Shown here: piece by piece, positions 1 to 7,670 of the stretch
How the letters are laid out: every line of letters starts with the position of its first letter
How positions within the stretch are numbered: the first letter of the stretch is position 1
Assembly: GCF_006438785.1 (NCBI RefSeq)
Contig: NZ_RCZB01000003.1
Span: 124,001 to 188,000, forward strand
Reading direction: 5' to 3'
Origin: Rhodanobacter glycinis
Lineage (GTDB): Bacteria > Pseudomonadota > Gammaproteobacteria > Xanthomonadales > Rhodanobacteraceae
Length of the DNA stretch: 64,000 nt
Program-made: the position numbers and the translations under genes
The notes under the pieces: generated by a model
The model's database searches: none
What the model was told of the DNA's origin: nothing
The model's input: only the letters and a program-made list of their open reading frames with translations

Positions 1-368
1 TTCGCGTCCTTGGCGATGCCGGCGGTCTGCGGGATCAAGGTCACGCTGTCATGGTCGAGCACCGACATCACCTCGGAGGCGGACGCACCACGCATCACGA
101 TGGCGGTGTCGGCGCTGCCGGTCTTGCTCAGCGTCTCGCGGTAGCCATCGCTCATCGCCAGAAGCGCCACCAGCACCGCCACCACGCCGGCGATGCCGAT
201 CACGATCACGGAGGACATGCCAAGCCGCTGCCGCAGCGTGCTGATGCCGACCGCGGTGACCGACACGGCCTGCCGACCCTGGCGGGTGAGCAGCATCCAG
301 ATCGCGAGCAGCACCACCGACAGCACCGTGAGTGCAGAGAAAAACAACATCAGGGAATGCAGGAACAT
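1..368 (-). CDS. ABC transporter permease (FtsX/MacB type), 5' part only
   Basis: N-terminal ~122 residues of an inner-membrane permease that runs off the left edge. The start is the ATG at 368, preceded by GAGGAGAACGACC. The first ~25 residues form a hydrophobic membrane segment. A second hydrophobic stretch (SSVIVIGIAGVVAVLVALLA) precedes a periplasmic-looking region that starts MSDGYRETLSKTGSADTAIV, as in MacB_PCD domains. It lies 11 bp downstream of a second, different permease gene and shares its operon with an ATPase and an adaptor. I infer a MacAB-like tripartite exporter with a permease heterodimer. The substrate cannot be told from sequence. Confidence 0.8.
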   Translation of the reverse strand, partial: MFLHSLMLFFSALTVLSVVLLAIWMLLTRQGRQAVSVTAVGISTLRQRLGMSSVIVIGIAGVVAVLVALLAMSDGYRETLSKTGSADTAIVMRGASASEVMSVLDHDSVTLIPQTAGIAKDA

Positions 369-379
369 GGTCGTTCTCC

Positions 380-1546
380 TCAGCGCCCAGCCAGTGCGTC
401 GACGATGTTCAGACGCATCGCGCGCATGGCAGGCAAAGCACCGACCAGCAGGCCGGCGGCGATCATCAACAGCACACCATGCAGCCAGATACCGGCATCC
501 ACCGGCGCCATGGGTATCGCACCACCCATCGCCGAATGCACGCCACCGACCACCAGCATCGCCAGCGCGAGACCCAGCACGCCGCCGAGCAGCAACAGCA
601 GCACCGACTCGGCCAGCACCATCGCCAGCACGCTGCGGCTGGAGAAGCCGATCGTCTTCAGCACCGCCAGTTCGGAGGTGCGCTCGCGCACGGCCTGCAT
701 CATCGTGTTGCCCGACAGCAGCAGCAGGGTGAAGAACACCGCGCCCATGATCGAGGTGACGATCAGGCCGATATCGGCCAGCTGCTTCATCCAGCTGGCG
801 GTGGCCGCGGCCTCGGTCTGCGTGCGGGTCTCGTGGTCCGAATTGGCCGAGATGGCATCGATCGCCTTGGCCACCCGATCGGCCTGGTTCACGTCGGTGA
901 CGCGCGTGACGTACCAGCCGACCTGGCCGCGGTTGTACGGCGTGGTCTCGTCGAAGTACTTCCAGTTGAGCAGGAACATCTGGTCGTAGAAACCGCCGGA
1001 CTTCTTGTCCTTCGAGTGCAGGATGCCGACGATGTCGAACGTCCAGTTCTTGCTGCCTTCACGGTTGGGAAAGATCGTCGACTGCATCGGAATCTTGTCG
1101 CCCACCTTCCAGTGGAACCGCTGGGCCAGTTTCTCGCCGACCAGCGCGCCCGTTCGGGTGGTGTCGAACGCCTTGCGCTCCGCCGCGCTCACTTCCATCT
1201 CCGGGTAGAGATCGAGGTAATTCGGCTCGACCGCGAAGCTGAAGACCTGGTTGTGCGGATCCTGGTAGGCGCCGCCGAACCAGTTGGCGTAGGTGACCAT
1301 CTTCACGCCGGGCACCTGCGCGATCTGCGCCTCCAGCGATTGCGGCAGGGTCTGGATGAAGGAAAGCCGGGAACCGGTCTGCAGCCGCTCGGCGCCGTTG
1401 GCGCTGTTTCCGGCCTGGTCGAAGCCGGTGCGTACCGCATCGAGCATGCCGAACAGCAGGAACGCGGCAATGATCGACACCAGCGTGAGTATTGTGCGGG
1501 TCTTGCGCCGGAACAGCGCCGCCCAGATCAGATGAAGGTATTTCAT
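380..1546 (-). CDS. ABC transporter permease (FtsX/MacB type)
   Basis: Inner-membrane permease of 388 residues. I chose the ATG at 1546 (MKYLHLIWAALFRRKTRTIL, preceded by GAGGACACAACG) because the reading frame upstream of it encodes the start region of the ATPase gene in another frame. One transmembrane segment lies near residues 15-38, followed by a large periplasmic MacB_PCD-like domain. Three further membrane segments form an FtsX domain in the last ~130 residues, including the typical RERTSELAVLKTIGFS stretch. The ATPase gene ends 10 bp upstream and a second permease starts 11 bp downstream. Family members export macrolides, peptides, lipoproteins or siderophores. Confidence 0.88.
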   Translation of the reverse strand: MKYLHLIWAALFRRKTRTILTLVSIIAAFLLFGMLDAVRTGFDQAGNSANGAERLQTGSRLSFIQTLPQSLEAQIAQVPGVKMVTYANWFGGAYQDPHNQVFSFAVEPNYLDLYPEMEVSAAERKAFDTTRTGALVGEKLAQRFHWKVGDKIPMQSTIFPNREGSKNWTFDIVGILHSKDKKSGGFYDQMFLLNWKYFDETTPYNRGQVGWYVTRVTDVNQADRVAKAIDAISANSDHETRTQTEAAATASWMKQLADIGLIVTSIMGAVFFTLLLLSGNTMMQAVRERTSELAVLKTIGFSSRSVLAMVLAESVLLLLLGGVLGLALAMLVVGGVHSAMGGAIPMAPVDAGIWLHGVLLMIAAGLLVGALPAMRAMRLNIVDALAGR

Positions 1547-1556
1547 CGTTGTGTCC

Positions 1557-2243
1557 TCACGCCGTTGCCTGTTCGACCAGGGTGCCCTTGTCCAGATGCA
1601 GCGTGTGGCGGGCGTATTCGGCCGCCTTCGGATCATGCGTGACCATCACGATGGTCTTGCCGTGCTCGCGATTGAGCTGCTGCAACAGCCCGAGCACATC
1701 CTCCGCGGACTGGCGATCGAGATCGCCGGTCGGCTCGTCGCAGACCAGCAGCGTGGGATCGGAAACGATGGCGCGGGCAATCGCCACGCGCTGCTGCTGG
1801 CCGCCGGACAACTCGCTCGGCTTGTGGCTGGCGCGATCGGAAAGGCCGACCAGTTGCAACGCGATGGCCGCATTTTTCCTGCGTTGTGCTGCCGACAGCT
1901 TCGTCAGCAGCAGCGGCAGTTCCACGTTGCGCTGGGCCGACAGCATCGGCATCAGGTTGTAGAACTGGAAGATGAAGCCGACATTCGACGCCCGCCACTT
2001 CGCCAGTGCACCACCACCGAGCTGGTCGATGCGCTGGCCACCTACGGTGATGCTGCCGGCCGTCGGCGTATCCAGGCCACCAATCAGATTCAGCAAGGTG
2101 GTCTTGCCGGAGCCGGACGGCCCCATCAACGCCAGGAAGTCGCCCTGGGCGATCGCCAGGTTGACGTGATGCAGCACCTCGACCTTCTGCTTGCCGCGCT
2201 CGTAGGTCTTGGCGAGATTCTGGATATCGATCAGTGTGCCCAT
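1557..2243 (-). CDS. ABC transporter ATP-binding protein (MacB/LolD type)
   Basis: Cytoplasmic ATPase of 228 residues, the usual length for stand-alone LolD/MacB-type subunits. It has Walker A GPSGSGKTT (about residues 41-49), the Q-loop in FIFQFYNL, signature LSGGQQQR, Walker B LLVCDEPTGDLD and the H-switch in VTHD. The start MGTLIDIQNLAKTYERG is typical of the family. It sits between the adaptor gene (62 bp upstream) and two permease genes, so it should power that exporter. Confidence 0.92.
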   Translation of the reverse strand: MGTLIDIQNLAKTYERGKQKVEVLHHVNLAIAQGDFLALMGPSGSGKTTLLNLIGGLDTPTAGSITVGGQRIDQLGGGALAKWRASNVGFIFQFYNLMPMLSAQRNVELPLLLTKLSAAQRRKNAAIALQLVGLSDRASHKPSELSGGQQQRVAIARAIVSDPTLLVCDEPTGDLDRQSAEDVLGLLQQLNREHGKTIVMVTHDPKAAEYARHTLHLDKGTLVEQATA

Positions 2244-2305
2244 GCTGTTTCTCCGAATGCTTCATGGCGGTCGCGGCCGATGCCGCTGCTACAAAAGAAT
2301 CTTTC

Positions 2306-3547
2306 TTACGGCGTTGCGGTTTTCATCTGGACGGCCGAACCATCATGCAGATCAGCCGATGGCGAAATCACCACGCTGTCACCCGGCTTCACCGCGGCCG
2401 GCAACAGGCGCAGTTCACCGTAGGCCTGCGTCGCCGGATTGACCGTGCGCTGACGCACCTGGCTGCCGTCGATCACGAACACCACGCTGTGGCCTTCACG
2501 CTGCACGATTGCCGTCGCCGGCACCAGCACGCCTTGCGGGAGTGGCGCGGTGGCGCTCTGCTTCTCTTCCAGGAACGATACTCGCGCGCCCATGTCGGGC
2601 ACCACGCGCGCATCCTTCTTTTCAAGCGCCACGCGCACCTTGATCGTCGCCTTGCCGCGATCGGCGGTGGGCACGATGGCGACCACGTGGGCGGGAATCT
2701 TCCAGTCGGGATACGCGTCCAGCACGGCCTCGGCCGGCATGCCCGGCTTGACCCGTCCGATGTAGGCCTCGTTGACGTCGACGTCGATCTCCAGCGAATC
2801 CATGTCGACGATGGTGCCCACGCCGGTGCGGGTAAAGCCGCCGCCGGCGGACAGCGGCGAGATGATCTCGCCGACCTGGGCATCCTTGGTGGTGACCACG
2901 CCGCCGAACGGCGCGCGCACTACGGTGTAGTCGAAATTCACTTTCGCCACGTTGGCCTGGGCGTCGGCGGACTTGGCTTGTTGCAGCTGTGAGCCGAGTT
3001 GGGCGCGCAGGCTGTTGACCTGGGTCTGCGCCTGTTCGGCACTCTGTTTCGACACCAGCCCGCGGGCGACCAGCGACTGCAGTCGCGCGGCATCGTGGAT
3101 GCTCTGCGCCAGCTGTGCCCGGTTCTGTGCCAGCAAGGCATGGGCCGCGTCGGCTTGCGCCTGCGCCGCCGCCAGGTTGGCCTTGTAGCCGCTGTCGTCC
3201 AGCCGCGCCAACACCTGACCCTGCTTGACGTGATCGCCCTCCTCGATCAGCACCGCAGTCAGCGTGCCGGTGATCTGCGCCGATACCGTGGCCTGCCGCC
3301 GCGCGGTGACATAACCGGTCGCCTGCAGCACTGCGCCGGCTTCGCTGCTGGAAGTCGGCGCAACGGCGGTCGCCGTCTGCACCGCCACCGCACGATGGCC
3401 AAGCAGCATCCAGCCAGCCACACCGAGCAGCGCCAGCACCACGATCACCCCTCCCGCGATCCAGGGCCAGCGGACCGGACCACCGCCGTGATCCTCGCGC
3501 TGGTGGCGCTCGATGCGCAGTTCCTTCAACAGTTCGGCGTTGTCCAC
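2306..3547 (-). CDS. Periplasmic adaptor (HlyD/MacA-type membrane fusion protein)
   Basis: Adaptor of 413 residues that links the inner-membrane ABC exporter to an outer-membrane channel. I chose the GTG at 3547 (reads VDNAELLKELRIERHQRED), preceded by GGGGAACACGA; the frame stays open further upstream, but that extension is low-complexity and unlike the family. One transmembrane segment lies at about residues 27-48. A lipoyl/barrel-sandwich half follows (TGYVTARRQATVSAQITGTL), then an alpha-hairpin rich in Ala/Gln with heptads (about 115-190), the second lipoyl half (VRAPFGGVVTTKDAQVG) and beta-barrel domains. First gene of the operon adaptor-ATPase-permease-permease. No outer-membrane factor is nearby, so TolC would be shared. 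Confidence 0.88.
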   Translation of the reverse strand: MDNAELLKELRIERHQREDHGGGPVRWPWIAGGVIVVLALLGVAGWMLLGHRAVAVQTATAVAPTSSSEAGAVLQATGYVTARRQATVSAQITGTLTAVLIEEGDHVKQGQVLARLDDSGYKANLAAAQAQADAAHALLAQNRAQLAQSIHDAARLQSLVARGLVSKQSAEQAQTQVNSLRAQLGSQLQQAKSADAQANVAKVNFDYTVVRAPFGGVVTTKDAQVGEIISPLSAGGGFTRTGVGTIVDMDSLEIDVDVNEAYIGRVKPGMPAEAVLDAYPDWKIPAHVVAIVPTADRGKATIKVRVALEKKDARVVPDMGARVSFLEEKQSATAPLPQGVLVPATAIVQREGHSVVFVIDGSQVRQRTVNPATQAYGELRLLPAAVKPGDSVVISPSADLHDGSAVQMKTATP

Positions 3548-3619
3548 TCGTGTTCCCCGCCCGGCATGCCGGCTTCTCGATAGGTGCAAGATTGACGGAT
3601 CGGCCGCAGCGCGATCAGG

Positions 3620-3655
3620 GTTATGCATCAGCCATCGTCGATGACAAGTGTCATC
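3620..3655 (-). promoter_or_regulatory. Candidate promoter and palindromic operator of the ABC exporter operon
   Basis: A perfect palindrome GATGACA-AG-TGTCATC lies at 3640-3655. On the minus strand its second half forms TTGTCA (3642-3647), a 5/6 match to a -35 box, 16 bp from CATAAC (3620-3625) as a possible -10. A two-fold symmetric site on the -35 box is the expected position for a regulator. I infer control of the adaptor-ATPase-permease operon. The regulator is not encoded next to it in this window. Confidence 0.5.
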
Positions 3656-3793
3656 CGGACCGCTTTTCTGTACCTCTCGCGGCGCCGCGCAGAGAGTAAC
3701 CTTCCGCGTACCGCAGTGACCACCTCGGCTTGGATCGGGTATGGCTGTCGTCACGGCCCTGCTCGGACAACGCCCGTCTTCAGAGGAATGCCG

Positions 3794-4324
3794 ATGTTCC
3801 AACTACCTCGTTTTGCCCTGTTCGCGATCATCGTCGGCAGCACCTTCGCGGGCCTGCCGCACAAGGCGGTCGCTGCGACTCGACCTGCCTCCTGCCAGGC
3901 GCCGGTCCACCGCCAGTTCGATTTCTGGATCGGCGACTGGGACACCTTCGACATCGGTGCATTGAACAAGCCCCCGGTGGCGCGCAATCACGTCGACGCG
4001 ATCCTGGGCGGCTGCGTGTTGCGCGAGGTCTACGAACAATCCGATGGACTGGTTGGACAGAGCTTCACCATCTACGACACCGACCGCCATCTGTGGCACC
4101 AGAGCTGGGTCACCAACCGCGGCCAGCTGCTGGTGCTGGAAGGTGCGCAGGAAGGCGGGCGCATCGTGCTGAACGGCGTCGATCACGGCGACGAGGGCGC
4201 CAAGATCCGGGTCAGCTGGGAGCCGCAGGCCAACGGCGTGCACGAGATCGCCAGCAAGTCGCACGATGGCGGCCGCAGCTGGCAGCCACTGTTCGACATC
4301 CTGTTCCGCCCGCATCGGAGCTGA
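3794..4324 (+). CDS. Secreted protein with FDFWIGDWD motif, unknown function
   Basis: Protein of 176 residues with an N-terminal signal peptide (MFQLPRFALFAIIVGSTFAG, cleavage near AVAA). The ATG at 3794 has AGAGGA at a good distance; an in-frame ATG two codons upstream lies directly on that Shine-Dalgarno sequence. The mature protein opens with CQAPVHRQFDFWIGDWD, the hallmark of small calycin-like or DUF1579-like secreted proteins found in many soil proteobacteria. Function unknown; no enzyme motif is recognisable. It is divergent from the ABC exporter operon and could share its control region. Confidence 0.72.
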   Translation: MFQLPRFALFAIIVGSTFAGLPHKAVAATRPASCQAPVHRQFDFWIGDWDTFDIGALNKPPVARNHVDAILGGCVLREVYEQSDGLVGQSFTIYDTDRHLWHQSWVTNRGQLLVLEGAQEGGRIVLNGVDHGDEGAKIRVSWEPQANGVHEIASKSHDGGRSWQPLFDILFRPHRS

Positions 4325-4359
4325 GCGCGGACATGCCGGGCTTTGCTACGCTTGCCGGC

Positions 4360-5046
4360 ATGACCTATGCCATCGCACCGCCTGTCTTGCCCAGCCTGCC
4401 GATCATCGGCAGCGACCTGCGTTTCCCGATCCGCCGGGTGTTCTGCATCGGCCGCAACTACGCCGAGCATGCCCGCGAGATGGGCGCCAGCGTGGACACG
4501 GCCGCACCGATGTTCTTCTGCAAGCCGGCCGATGCTGTCGTCAGCGACGGCGCCGACGTGCCGTACCCGCAAGCTACCAGCGACCTGCACCATGAAGTGG
4601 AGATGGTGGTGGCGCTGGGCGCCGGTGGCCACGATCTCACACCGGAGCAGGGCGCCGCGCTGGTCTGGGGCTACGGCGTGGGGCTGGACCTTACCCGGCG
4701 CGATCTGCAGGCACAGGCCAAGGCCAAGGGACATCCGTGGGACGTGGCCAAGGGATTCGACCATTCCGCGCCGGTCTCCGCGTTGCGTCCGGCCAGCGAG
4801 GTGACTCTGACCGCAGACAGCGTGCTGCGACTGAGCGTCAACAGCGAGCTGCGCCAGCAGACCACGCTGGGCGAAATGGTGCACGGCGTGCCGCAGATCA
4901 TTGCGGCGCTGTCCACGCTGTTCGAGCTGAAAGCCGGCGACCTGATCTTCACCGGCACGCCGGCCGGAGTGGCCGCCCTGCAGCGCGGGGACCGCTTTCA
5001 CGCCGAGCTGGTCGGCGTTGCCGAACTGGATGGCCACATCGCCTGA
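4360..5046 (+). CDS. Fumarylacetoacetate hydrolase family protein (fumarylpyruvate hydrolase-like)
   Basis: Protein of 228 residues, the size of single-domain FAH enzymes that hydrolyse fumarylpyruvate or acylpyruvates or decarboxylate oxaloacetate. Metal-ligand motifs are visible: HHEVEMVVALG (two Glu), GYGVGLDLTRRDLQ (Asp), plus the conserved FTGTPAGV near the C-terminus and FCIGRNYAEHAREMG near the N-terminus. The start at 4360 (MTYAIAPP) matches the family; an in-frame ATG at 4333 is the alternative, and neither has a good Shine-Dalgarno sequence. No aromatic degradation genes are adjacent, so the substrate is uncertain. Confidence 0.85.
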   Translation: MTYAIAPPVLPSLPIIGSDLRFPIRRVFCIGRNYAEHAREMGASVDTAAPMFFCKPADAVVSDGADVPYPQATSDLHHEVEMVVALGAGGHDLTPEQGAALVWGYGVGLDLTRRDLQAQAKAKGHPWDVAKGFDHSAPVSALRPASEVTLTADSVLRLSVNSELRQQTTLGEMVHGVPQIIAALSTLFELKAGDLIFTGTPAGVAALQRGDRFHAELVGVAELDGHIA

Positions 5047-5136
5047 GTTGCTGCGAGGCGCTGCGGTGGCTCCCTCTGTGCGGCCGCGCGGCCACGCGGT
5101 ACAGTCATCCGGCCCAACTGAAGGAGTACCAGCAGC

Positions 5137-5550
5137 ATGAGCATGCTCAGCGAATTCAAGGCCTTCGCGATGCGCGGCAATGTCATCGATCTGGCTGTCG
5201 GTGTCGTCATCGGTGGCGCGTTCGGCAAGATCGTCACCTCGCTGGTCGACCAGATCATCATGCCGCCGATCGGCTGGCTCACCGGCGGCATCGACTTCAG
5301 CGAACTGAAGTGGGTGCTGCGGCCGGCCGACAGCACCAATCCGGCCCACAAGATCGCGGAAGTGGCGATCCAGTACGGCGCCTTCATCAACACGCTGATC
5401 CAGTTCATCATCATCGCGTTCGCGATCTTCATGGTGATCAAGGGGATCAACCGGCTCAGCCGCAAGCAGGAAGAAGCGCCCGCCGCACCGCCGGCCGACG
5501 TGGCCCTGCTGACCGAGATTCGTGACCTGCTGAAGAACAGGCAGCCCTGA
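5137..5550 (+). CDS. mscL: Large-conductance mechanosensitive channel MscL
   Basis: Protein of 137 residues that forms a homopentameric inner-membrane channel releasing solutes on osmotic downshock. It shows the N-terminal amphipathic helix ([20 protein letters not shown]), TM1 with the constriction [16 protein letters not shown], the motif [14 protein letters not shown]2 ([22 protein letters not shown]) and the C-terminal helix [22 protein letters not shown] lies upstream of the ATG. Transcribed alone. Confidence 0.97.
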   Translation: MSMLSEFKAFAMRGNVIDLAVGVVIGGAFGKIVTSLVDQIIMPPIGWLTGGIDFSELKWVLRPADSTNPAHKIAEVAIQYGAFINTLIQFIIIAFAIFMVIKGINRLSRKQEEAPAAPPADVALLTEIRDLLKNRQP

Positions 5551-5557
5551 TCGGACG

Positions 5558-5618
5558 GGAAACGGGGAACGGAAAGAGCCCAAGCCTTCCGCGCTGGCCA
5601 GCTGCGTTCCCTGTTTTC
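5558..5618. repeat. Imperfect inverted repeat after mscL
   Basis: Arms GGGAAACGGGGAACG (about 5557-5571) and CGTTCCCTGTTTTC (5605-5618) are nearly complementary across a 33-nt loop. GGGAA-rich tracts of this kind occur as dispersed intergenic repeats in Xanthomonadales. It could also act as a weak terminator for mscL, but there is no T-run. Low confidence. Confidence 0.3.
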
Positions 5619-5694
5619 TGCCATTCGTGACTTCTGGCCTAAGCGCTCTCTCGTAGCCGCGCCATAATCGAGGCTTCCCCCGTGGAGTCTCCCG

Positions 5695-7134
5695 ATGCGC
5701 CGTCTTCCGCTCACCCTGCTCGCTGCCAGCCTGCTACTGGCCACTGGCATCGCCAGTGCCGCCACTCCTACCACGATTCCCGCAACAGCCGTAAAGACGG
5801 CTGAACGATTGCGCGACAAGGCGATGCACGACGATACCGGCTACCGCATCGTCGAATCGCTGACCACCGAAGTCGGCCCGCGCATGGCCGGCAGCGATGC
5901 CGATCAACGCGCCCGCGACTGGGCGGTGGCGAAATTCAAGGCGCTCGGCTACGACAAGGTCTACACCGAGGCGGTGACCTACCCGCTGTGGGAGCGCCGC
6001 AGCGAGCATGCGGCCATCGTCGGTCCGTTTGCGCAGCCGCTGGTGCTGAGCGCGCTGGGCTATTCGCCGGGCACGCCGAAGGGCGGGCTTACCGCGCAGG
6101 TGGTGAAGTTCGACAGCCTGGACGCGCTCAAGGCCGCCGATCCGGCCAGTGTGAAAGGCAAGATCGTCTACATCGGCTACCGCATGCAGCGCGCGAAGGA
6201 CGGCCATGACTATGGCATGGGCTCGGCCGTGCGCACGGCCGGCCCGCCGATCGCCGCCGCCAAGGGTGCGGCGGGTTATCTGCTGCGCTCCGCCGGCACC
6301 GACGCGCACGATCGCATCGCTCACACCGGGGTCACCGGCTTCCGCGATCCGGCCAAGGCGATCCCCGCCGCGGCACTGTCCAACCTCGACGCCGACCAAC
6401 TCGAGCGGGTGCTGGCCTATGGCAAGCCGGTCACCCTGAAACTGGATCTGGACTGCGGCGTGGTCGGCGAATACACCGGCGCCAACGTGATCGGCGAGAT
6501 CACCGGCCGCAAGCATCCCGACCAGGTGGTGGCGATCGGCGGTCACCTGGATTCATGGGATCCGGGCACCGGCGCGATCGACGACGGCGCCGGCGTGGCG
6601 ATCGCGATGGCGGCTGGCAAGCTGATCCGCGACCTGCCACAGCGGCCCGACCGCACGATCCGGGTGATCGCGTTCGCCAACGAGGAGATGGGCTTGTGGG
6701 GCGGTCGCGCCTACGCCGACAAGCACGCCGGCGAGGTGGCGAAGTTTCAGCTCGGCACCGAATCGGATTTCGGCGCCGGCCCGGTCTGGCGCATGAGCGC
6801 CAGCGTCAAGCCCGAAGCGCGCAAGGCGATCGCGCAGATCGCCAAGGTGCTGGCACCGATCGGCGTGACGTATGACGCCAAGAAGCCCGGTGGCGGCGGT
6901 TCGGATCTGTCGCAGATGCACGGCAAGGGCATGGCCGCGTTGTCGCTGACCCAGGACGGCACGCATTACTTCGACTGGCACCACACCGCTAACGACACGC
7001 TGGACAAGATCGACCCGAAGGAACTGGCGCAGAACGTGGCGGTATATGCCGCGTTCTCGTACATGGCCGCCCAGGCGGACGGCGATTTCGGTTCGGCGCC
7101 CGGCGCGTTCGCAAACGATGGTGCCGGCGAGTAA
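5695..7134 (+). CDS. Secreted M28-family metallopeptidase (aminopeptidase)
   Basis: Protein of 479 residues with a clear signal peptide (MRRLPLTLLAASLLLATGIASA). A PA (protease-associated) insert lies at about residues 135-235, followed by the M28 zinc-peptidase core. Dinuclear zinc ligands are recognisable: His in GGHLDSWD (about residue 284), Asp in AIDDGAG, Glu in NEEMGLWG, Asp in TESDFGAG and His in DWHHTANDT. Predicted to act in the periplasm or outside the cell on peptide N-termini; annotated relatives are called carboxypeptidase Q or aminopeptidase. Single-gene unit ending at a strong terminator. Confidence 0.92.
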   Translation: MRRLPLTLLAASLLLATGIASAATPTTIPATAVKTAERLRDKAMHDDTGYRIVESLTTEVGPRMAGSDADQRARDWAVAKFKALGYDKVYTEAVTYPLWERRSEHAAIVGPFAQPLVLSALGYSPGTPKGGLTAQVVKFDSLDALKAADPASVKGKIVYIGYRMQRAKDGHDYGMGSAVRTAGPPIAAAKGAAGYLLRSAGTDAHDRIAHTGVTGFRDPAKAIPAAALSNLDADQLERVLAYGKPVTLKLDLDCGVVGEYTGANVIGEITGRKHPDQVVAIGGHLDSWDPGTGAIDDGAGVAIAMAAGKLIRDLPQRPDRTIRVIAFANEEMGLWGGRAYADKHAGEVAKFQLGTESDFGAGPVWRMSASVKPEARKAIAQIAKVLAPIGVTYDAKKPGGGGSDLSQMHGKGMAALSLTQDGTHYFDWHHTANDTLDKIDPKELAQNVAVYAAFSYMAAQADGDFGSAPGAFANDGAGE

Positions 7135-7146
7135 CGCTTTCCCACC

Positions 7147-7192
7147 CTCGAAATGAAGAAGGCGGCCGAATGGCCGCCTTCTTCATTTCGAG
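7147..7192. terminator. Bidirectional intrinsic terminator between convergent genes
   Basis: Perfect 21-bp inverted repeat (7147-7167 and 7172-7192) around a 4-nt loop GAAT, centred between the M28 peptidase stop (7134) and the opposite-strand gene end (7199). GC-rich inner stem GGCGGCC, with A/T-rich outer arms GAAATGAAGAA / TTCTTCATTTC that supply a U-rich tail in either direction. A related element occurs at 38454-38491. Confidence 0.85.
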
Positions 7193-7198
7193 GCAGCC

Positions 7199-7612
7199 TC
7201 AACGCGCGTAGTACTGCCCCGATGCCACCAGTGGTTCGGGGATGCAGAACATTTTCGGCAGCACGGTGATCGCCACCGGTACCAGCACGCGCTTCTCGAT
7301 GCCGCCGACACTGGCGCAACTGGTGTCCGCCGGCAGGCGGTAATGGATGATGCGCACGGTGTAGTTCGGACAGACATCCGAACACGGGAACTCGGCAACC
7401 ACCGGCACGCCGCGGTAGCGGCCCAGTTCGACCGTGGTGTTCATCAGCGCCGCCTTGTCCCATGGCTTGCCGGCGTAGGTCTGCAGCGCTGCCGCGTCCA
7501 TCTGTGCAGGTGCGGTGGGTGCGGTTGCAGGTGCAGTCGCGCAGGCAGTGGCGCCGATGGCCACGCCCACGACAGCCATGAGGACGCTCATGATCGATGT
7601 CAGCTTGCGCAT
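7199..7612 (-). CDS. Small secreted Cys-containing protein, possibly a lipoprotein
   Basis: Protein of 137 residues with a signal-peptide-like N-terminus (MRKLTSIMSVLMAVVGVAIG). ATAC at residues 21-24 is a weak lipobox, lacking the usual Leu at -3, so this may be a lipoprotein or a type I-cleaved protein. An Ala/Pro/Thr linker follows, then a compact domain with four Cys (EFPCSDVCPNY, DTSCASV, KMFCIPE) that could form two disulfides. I do not recognise the family. AAGGAGCGGAC precedes the ATG at 7612, and that Shine-Dalgarno sequence lies in a hairpin. Confidence 0.75.
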   Translation of the reverse strand: MRKLTSIMSVLMAVVGVAIGATACATAPATAPTAPAQMDAAALQTYAGKPWDKAALMNTTVELGRYRGVPVVAEFPCSDVCPNYTVRIIHYRLPADTSCASVGGIEKRVLVPVAITVLPKMFCIPEPLVASGQYYAR

Positions 7613-7616
7613 GTCC

Positions 7617-7638
7617 GCTCCTTCGATGATGAAGGAGC
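7617..7638 (-). promoter_or_regulatory. Hairpin covering the Shine-Dalgarno sequence of the small secreted protein
   Basis: On the minus strand GCTCCTTC-ATCATC-GAAGGAGC forms a perfect 8-bp stem with a 6-nt loop. The 3' arm contains the AAGGAG ribosome binding site of the gene starting at 7612, so the site would be closed in the folded mRNA. Could be an RNA thermometer-like or protein-controlled translation switch. Inferred from sequence only. Confidence 0.45.
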
Positions 7639-7670
7639 CAGCCTAGCCGCCTCACGTTGAACACCGCAAG

